Shown here in pieces: positions 4,897 to 7,565 of a stretch of DNA of 7,565 nt. Numbering within the stretch: position 1 is the stretch's first letter; every line of letters begins with the position of its first letter. The notes under the pieces were generated by a model. The model was not told where the DNA came from. It searched no databases and worked only from the letters and a program-made list of their open reading frames with translations. Origin of the DNA: Chloroflexota bacterium (GTDB lineage Bacteria; Chloroflexota; Dehalococcoidia; Lucifugimonadales; UBA3495); contig JAPPJA010000194.1 in assembly GCA_028874675.1 (NCBI GenBank), positions 1 to 7,565 on the forward strand, read 5' to 3'. A program made the translations under genes and the position numbers.

Positions 4897-5481
4897 ATGA
4901 CCACTGAAAGAGACATCCGAACTGAAGAAGAACAAGACCAGGAATTTCACTGGTACATTGTTCACACCTACTCGGGCCAGGAAGACCGGGTCAAGAAGAA
5001 CCTGGACCTTCGCATCCAGAGCCTGGATATGCAGGACCGCATCTTCCAGGTGGTGGTTCCCACCGAAGAGGAGGTAATCTTCAAAGATGGGAAGCGCAAG
5101 TCGGAACAGCGCAAGCTGTTCCCTGGCTACATCCTGGTACAGATGAACATGGACGATGAAAGCTGGTACGTTGTTCGCAACACACCTGGAGTCACGGGCT
5201 TTATCTCGACTGAGGACGACTACGACAGCCGTCCCAAGCCGGTGCCCCTGGAAGATTCCCAGCTTGAGTCCATCCTCAAGCAGTCTGAGTCCGGCCCGGC
5301 CCGAATCAAGATTGGACTGCAGAACGGCGACACGGTCCGCATCACCGAAGGTCCCTTCATCGACTTCGTGGGAGCTGTGGGCGACGTTGACGAGAGCAAG
5401 GGCAAGGTGAGGGTGCTGGTATCCTTCTTTGGCAGGGAAACGCCGGTGGAACTGGACTTCCTGCAAGTGGAACGCGCATAG
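4897..5481 (+). CDS. nusG: Transcription termination/antitermination factor NusG
   Basis: A 194-residue NusG that binds the RNA polymerase clamp and couples it to Rho or the ribosome. The NGN domain spans roughly residues 17-125, with FHWYIVHTYSGQEDRVKKNL at its start and KLFPGYILVQMNMDDESWYVVRNTPGV (73-99), the polymerase-contact signature. The KOW domain (about 141-192) has GDTVRITEGPFIDFVGAVGDVD then a conserved-style hydrophobic strand and ELDFLQVE. The ATG follows AAGGGAG. The N-terminal 16 residues are an acidic extension (Glu/Asp/Gln-rich) slightly longer than in short forms. It is separated from secE by 148 nt containing a large hairpin and precedes rplK by 15 nt, consistent with an operon. 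Confidence 0.97.
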   Translation: MTTERDIRTEEEQDQEFHWYIVHTYSGQEDRVKKNLDLRIQSLDMQDRIFQVVVPTEEEVIFKDGKRKSEQRKLFPGYILVQMNMDDESWYVVRNTPGVTGFISTEDDYDSRPKPVPLEDSQLESILKQSESGPARIKIGLQNGDTVRITEGPFIDFVGAVGDVDESKGKVRVLVSFFGRETPVELDFLQVERA

Positions 5482-5496
5482 GTTTAGGAGGCCCTT

Positions 5497-5925
5497 TTGG
5501 CAAAAAAGGTCAGAGCAGTAATCAAGTTGCAACTGGAAGCGGGCAAGGCGACGCCCGCGCCACCGGTGGGCCCGGCCCTGGGTCAGCACGGTGTAAACAT
5601 CATGGGATTCGTCAAGGAATATAACGAACGGACCTCCTCCCAGGCCGGCACCATTGTTCCGGTGCACCTGACGGTGTTTGAGGACCGCTCCTTTACCTTC
5701 GTGACCCGAACTCCTCCGGCTTCCGACCTGCTTAGAAGGGCGGCCGGAGTGGAAAGGGGCGCGGGCGAGACACGGCGGGAAAGCGCGGGAGTCATAACCC
5801 GCGACGCCCTTCGGGAAATTGCCGAAACCAAGCTGAAAGATCTGAACGCCAACTCGGTAGAACAGGCTATGTCCATCATTGAAGGCACCGCTCGCAGCAT
5901 GGGCATCAGCGTGGAAGGGGATTAA
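5497..5925 (+). CDS. rplK: 50S ribosomal protein L11 (TTG start)
   Basis: A 142-residue L11, the standard length. It forms the base of the factor-binding stalk and binds the GTPase-associated region of 23S rRNA. It begins at TTG 5497 with AGGAGG at 5486-5491, an excellent Shine-Dalgarno at 5-nt spacing; no ATG is available at the correct N-terminus. The sequence opens MAKKVRAVIKLQLEAGKATP and has the thiostrepton-region prolines in APPVGPALGQHGVNIM (Pro22, Pro23, Pro26). The C-terminal rRNA-binding domain has TRTPPAS, ITRDALREIAETKLKDLNA and SIIEGTARSMGI. It lies between nusG (15 nt) and rplA (5 nt), the classic L11-L1 pair. Confidence 0.97.
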   Translation: MAKKVRAVIKLQLEAGKATPAPPVGPALGQHGVNIMGFVKEYNERTSSQAGTIVPVHLTVFEDRSFTFVTRTPPASDLLRRAAGVERGAGETRRESAGVITRDALREIAETKLKDLNANSVEQAMSIIEGTARSMGISVEGD

Positions 5926-5930
5926 ATACT

Positions 5931-6644
5931 ATGCCCAAGCACAGCAGAAGGTATGACGCGGTGGCGGAGAGGGTTGACCCGGACAAGCTGTATCAGCCCC
6001 GGGAGGCCATCGACCTCCTTAAGGAGCTTTCCAACACCAAGTTCGACGAGACCATGGAGATTCACATCCGTACCAGCGCTGATCCCCGCCACGCTGACCA
6101 GATGGTGCGAGAAGTGACGGTATTGCCCCATGGGCTGGGAAAGCAGGTCCGGGTCCTGGTCTTCACCAGCGGTGAGGGAGCCGACATTGCCAGGCAAGCC
6201 GGCGCCGACTATGTTGGCGACGACGACCTGATCTCACAGATTGAGGGTGGCTGGCTGGAGTTTGAAGTCGGACTGGCCACGCCGGAGATTATGCCCAAGA
6301 TAGGCAAGCTGGGCCGGATTCTGGGCCGCCGCGGGCTGATGCCCAATCCCCGGACGGGAACCATGGTGCAGCCCAGGGACCTGGGTCGGGTAATTGAAGA
6401 ATCCAAGGCCGGACGGGTGGAATACCGGACCGACCGGACGGCGATCATTCACTCGGCTTTTGGCAAGGCCAGCTTTGACACGGACCTGCTCATGGACAAC
6501 CTGGCAGTGCTGATTGACTCAATAGTGCGGGCACGGCCGGCGGCGGTGAAGGGCGCGTTCCTGCGTTCCGCTTACATCACCTCGTCCATGGGGCCCAGCA
6601 TTCCCCTGGAACTGAACGCGCTCCAGGCGCTGAAGCCCGATTAG
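5931..6644 (+). CDS. rplA: 50S ribosomal protein L1
   Basis: A 237-residue L1, close to the usual 230-odd residues. It forms the mobile L1 stalk at the E site and in many bacteria represses its own L11-L1 mRNA. The signatures seen are FDETMEIHIRTSADPRHADQMVR, VLPHGLGKQVRVLVF, GADYVGDDDLISQIEGGW, then LGRILGRRGLMPNPRTGT, and a final SSMGPSIPLEL. The Shine-Dalgarno AAGGGGAT (5914-5921) sits inside the end of rplK. Arg133 occupies the position of a nearly invariant Pro in the family's LGPRGLMPNP motif. The stop TAG (6642-6644) is followed by the 245-nt L10 leader region. Confidence 0.97.
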   Translation: MPKHSRRYDAVAERVDPDKLYQPREAIDLLKELSNTKFDETMEIHIRTSADPRHADQMVREVTVLPHGLGKQVRVLVFTSGEGADIARQAGADYVGDDDLISQIEGGWLEFEVGLATPEIMPKIGKLGRILGRRGLMPNPRTGTMVQPRDLGRVIEESKAGRVEYRTDRTAIIHSAFGKASFDTDLLMDNLAVLIDSIVRARPAAVKGAFLRSAYITSSMGPSIPLELNALQALKPD

Positions 6645-6731
6645 CCTTTTCGGCCTTTTTGTGCTAATCTCTTGAAGCTCAAATACAGTTTGTTGAGGCC
6701 AGGATTCAAGATTTAACCAACGATCAGACAT

Positions 6732-6873
6732 AACCCTTAACGCTGCAGACCGCCGGTCTCCTTTCCGGAGCCAAGGGCCCACGCCGGGCCGCCTGCCGAG
6801 GCGCATTCACCGGGTTCATCGACCTTGCTTGCCGATTATCCCTGCGTCTCCGTTGCAGACGCAGGGATTTTTT
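6732..6873 (+). promoter_or_regulatory. Ribosomal protein L10 leader (L10(L12)4-responsive attenuator)
   Basis: The leader before rplJ folds as expected for the bacterial L10 leader. AACCC (6732-6736) closes with GGGTT (6812-6816), and GCAG (6745-6748) pairs with CTGC (6793-6796), next to the conserved CTGCCGAGG of the L10-binding kink-turn region. Two internal hairpins are CTCC/GGAG (6758-6770) and GGCCC/GGGCC (6776-6790). The leader ends in a strong terminator hairpin (6840-6873) just before the rplJ binding site. GAGGCGCA (6798-6805) can alternatively pair with TGCGTCTC (6843-6850) of the terminator, forming an 8-bp antiterminator with one G-U pair. Known biology in Bacillus subtilis is that excess L10(L12)4 binds the leader and favours termination; this sequence supports the same logic here. 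Confidence 0.85.
6840..6873 (+). terminator. Attenuator terminator of the L10 leader
   Basis: CCCTGCGTCT (6840-6849) and AGACGCAGGG (6857-6866) form a perfect 10-bp stem around a 7-nt loop, followed by A and six T residues (6868-6873). It lies 2 nt before the AAGGAGG of rplJ (6876-6882). Because it precedes the gene it can only be conditional, matching its role as an attenuator. The minus-strand ORFs crossing it are not genes. Confidence 0.88.
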
Positions 6874-6889
6874 GCAAGGAGGTAACCAT

Positions 6890-7429
6890 TTGCCCACACA
6901 GGCCAAAATAGATCGGGTAGCCGAAATAAAGGAAAAGATCGAGCGTTGCTCCATCGTCTTGACCGCCGGCTATTCCGGTATTGCCGTAAACGAAATGACT
7001 GAACTGCGGCGCCGGATGCGGGAAGCCAACGTGGAATTCATTGTGGTGAAGAACACCCTGGCCAACCTGGCCGCCGAGGAGGCCAACGTTCCCCAGTTCA
7101 ACGACATAGTGGAAGGTCCCACGGCCATCGCCTTTGGCTACGATGACCCGGTGGACACCGCCAAGGCTGTCAGCGATTACATACGGACGACCCGCTCGCC
7201 GCTGGCGATTCACGGCGCTATCCTGGGCGACGGACCTGCCCTGGAGCCCCGCGAGGTCGAGAGGCTGGCCAGCCTGCCGGCCAAGCCCCAGCTGGTGGCC
7301 AATCTCCTGGGGCAGATGCAGGCGCCGCTGACGAGGCTGGTTGGCGTATTGAACGGTCCGCTTCAGAACCTGGACGGCCTGCTGCAGGCCCGAATCCGTC
7401 AGCTGGAAGAGGAAGGACAGGCGGCCTAG
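6890..7429 (+). CDS. rplJ: 50S ribosomal protein L10 (TTG start)
   Basis: A 179-residue L10, which anchors L7/L12 dimers on the ribosomal stalk and in complex with L12 represses its own operon. TTG 6890 is chosen as the start because AAGGAGG (6876-6882) lies 7 nt upstream and the product then begins MPTQAKIDRVAEIKEKIERC, the family N-terminus. An in-frame TTG at 6872 lies in the attenuator T tract and upstream of the Shine-Dalgarno, so it is not the start. The rRNA-binding domain has VLTAGYSGIAVNEMTELRR, VEFIVVKNTLANLA and FGYDDPVDTAKAVSDY. The C-terminal L12-binding helix is about residues 155-176 (QNLDGLLQARIRQLEEEG). L10 leader upstream and rplL downstream confirm the identity. Confidence 0.96.
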   Translation: MPTQAKIDRVAEIKEKIERCSIVLTAGYSGIAVNEMTELRRRMREANVEFIVVKNTLANLAAEEANVPQFNDIVEGPTAIAFGYDDPVDTAKAVSDYIRTTRSPLAIHGAILGDGPALEPREVERLASLPAKPQLVANLLGQMQAPLTRLVGVLNGPLQNLDGLLQARIRQLEEEGQAA

Positions 7430-7431
7430 TA

Positions 7432-7487
7432 CAGGCGACCGACCGCCTGCCTGAAGCAACTCCGGAGAGGGTTTCGCTCTCATCCGG
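7432..7487 (+). other. Two hairpins in the rplJ-rplL gap
   Basis: CAGGCG (7432-7437) pairs perfectly with CGCCTG (7444-7449) around a 6-nt loop. GAGAG (7465-7469) then pairs with CTCTC (7477-7481), extended by CCG/CGG (7462-7464 with 7485-7487) across a small bulge. No T tract follows either. They may shape mRNA processing or the relative translation of rplJ and rplL, since L12 is needed at several copies per L10. This role is inferred. Confidence 0.4.
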
Positions 7488-7520
7488 TACAGAAAAGACA
7501 AACATAATTGAGGAGGCCCC

Positions 7521-7565
7521 ATGGCTACTAAAGAGGAACTGCTGGAAACTATCAAGGGTATGAGC
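7521..7565 (+). CDS. rplL: 50S ribosomal protein L7/L12, 3'-truncated by window end
   Basis: Only the first 15 codons are visible, reading MATKEELLETIKGMS, a typical L7/L12 N-terminal dimerisation helix. The ATG is preceded by GAGGAGG (7510-7516) with a 4-nt spacer, one of the strongest binding sites in the window, as expected for a protein needed in multiple copies per ribosome. Its position after rplJ is the universal rplJL order. The remainder lies beyond the window. Confidence 0.93.
   Translation, partial: MATKEELLETIKGMS

Noticed and set aside
6640..6668. Possible terminator right after rplA (ATTAGC...GCTAAT with T runs)
   Set aside because: The outer 6-bp repeat spans a T-rich loop and the inner GCC/GGC stem is only 3 bp, so it is too weak to call as an intrinsic terminator.

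Overview
The window looks like a chromosomal segment of a moderately GC-rich bacterium. I suspect a Chloroflexota lineage (Dehalococcoidia/SAR202-like). This rests on the style of the ribosomal proteins and on the neighbouring MpaB-type oxygenase and split sulfopyruvate-decarboxylase-like genes. It is an inference from pattern memory, not a database result. Every supported gene is on the + strand. The long minus-strand ORFs are shadows of high-GC coding sequence.

The left third (1-2407) is metabolic. It opens with the 3' part of a DUF2236/MpaB-like haem oxygenase gene (3-968). A consensus sigma-70 promoter follows (TTGACA 1105, TATAAT 1127, 16 bp spacer), with a 13-bp perfect palindrome upstream of it. 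The promoter drives a two-gene unit for a split thiamine-diphosphate (ThDP) enzyme: an alpha/PYR-domain subunit (1183-1701) and a beta/PP-domain subunit (1817-2407), resembling ComD/ComE sulfopyruvate decarboxylase. A 27-codon ORF with a good Shine-Dalgarno sequence sits between them and overlaps the beta start. The beta subunit has Ser-Glu-Gly where the ThDP/Mg-binding Gly-Asp-Gly is expected.

The remainder (2572-7565) is a translation and transcription supercluster. A second consensus promoter (2572-2601) is followed within about 30 nt by an intrinsic-terminator-like hairpin. Next come tRNA-Thr(UGU), tRNA-Tyr(GUA), tRNA-Thr(GGU), tuf, rpmG, secE, nusG, rplK, rplA, the L10 leader RNA with its attenuator, rplJ and the first 15 codons of rplL. 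The order Thr-Tyr-Thr-tuf matches the E. coli thrU-tyrU-glyT-thrT-tufB order without the Gly tRNA. The rpmG-secE-nusG-rplK-rplA-rplJ-rplL order is the classic bacterial one, but no tRNA-Trp is present between rpmG and secE.

Functionally, EF-Tu delivers the aminoacylated tRNAs to the ribosome. L33, L11, L1, L10 and L7/L12 are large-subunit proteins, and L11/L10/L12 form the factor-binding stalk that EF-Tu uses. SecE is part of the Sec translocon, and NusG links RNA polymerase to Rho or the ribosome. The best regulatory element is the L10 leader (about 6732-6873). Its conserved L10-binding segment can alternatively pair with the 5' arm of the terminator that precedes rplJ, giving an explicit attenuation model.

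No rRNA, CRISPR array, insertion sequence or phage feature was seen. No gene-free stretch exceeds 300 bases; the longest are 2408-2675 and 6645-6889, both described below. I found no clear novel multi-gene system. The unusual points are regulatory architecture and one altered cofactor motif.
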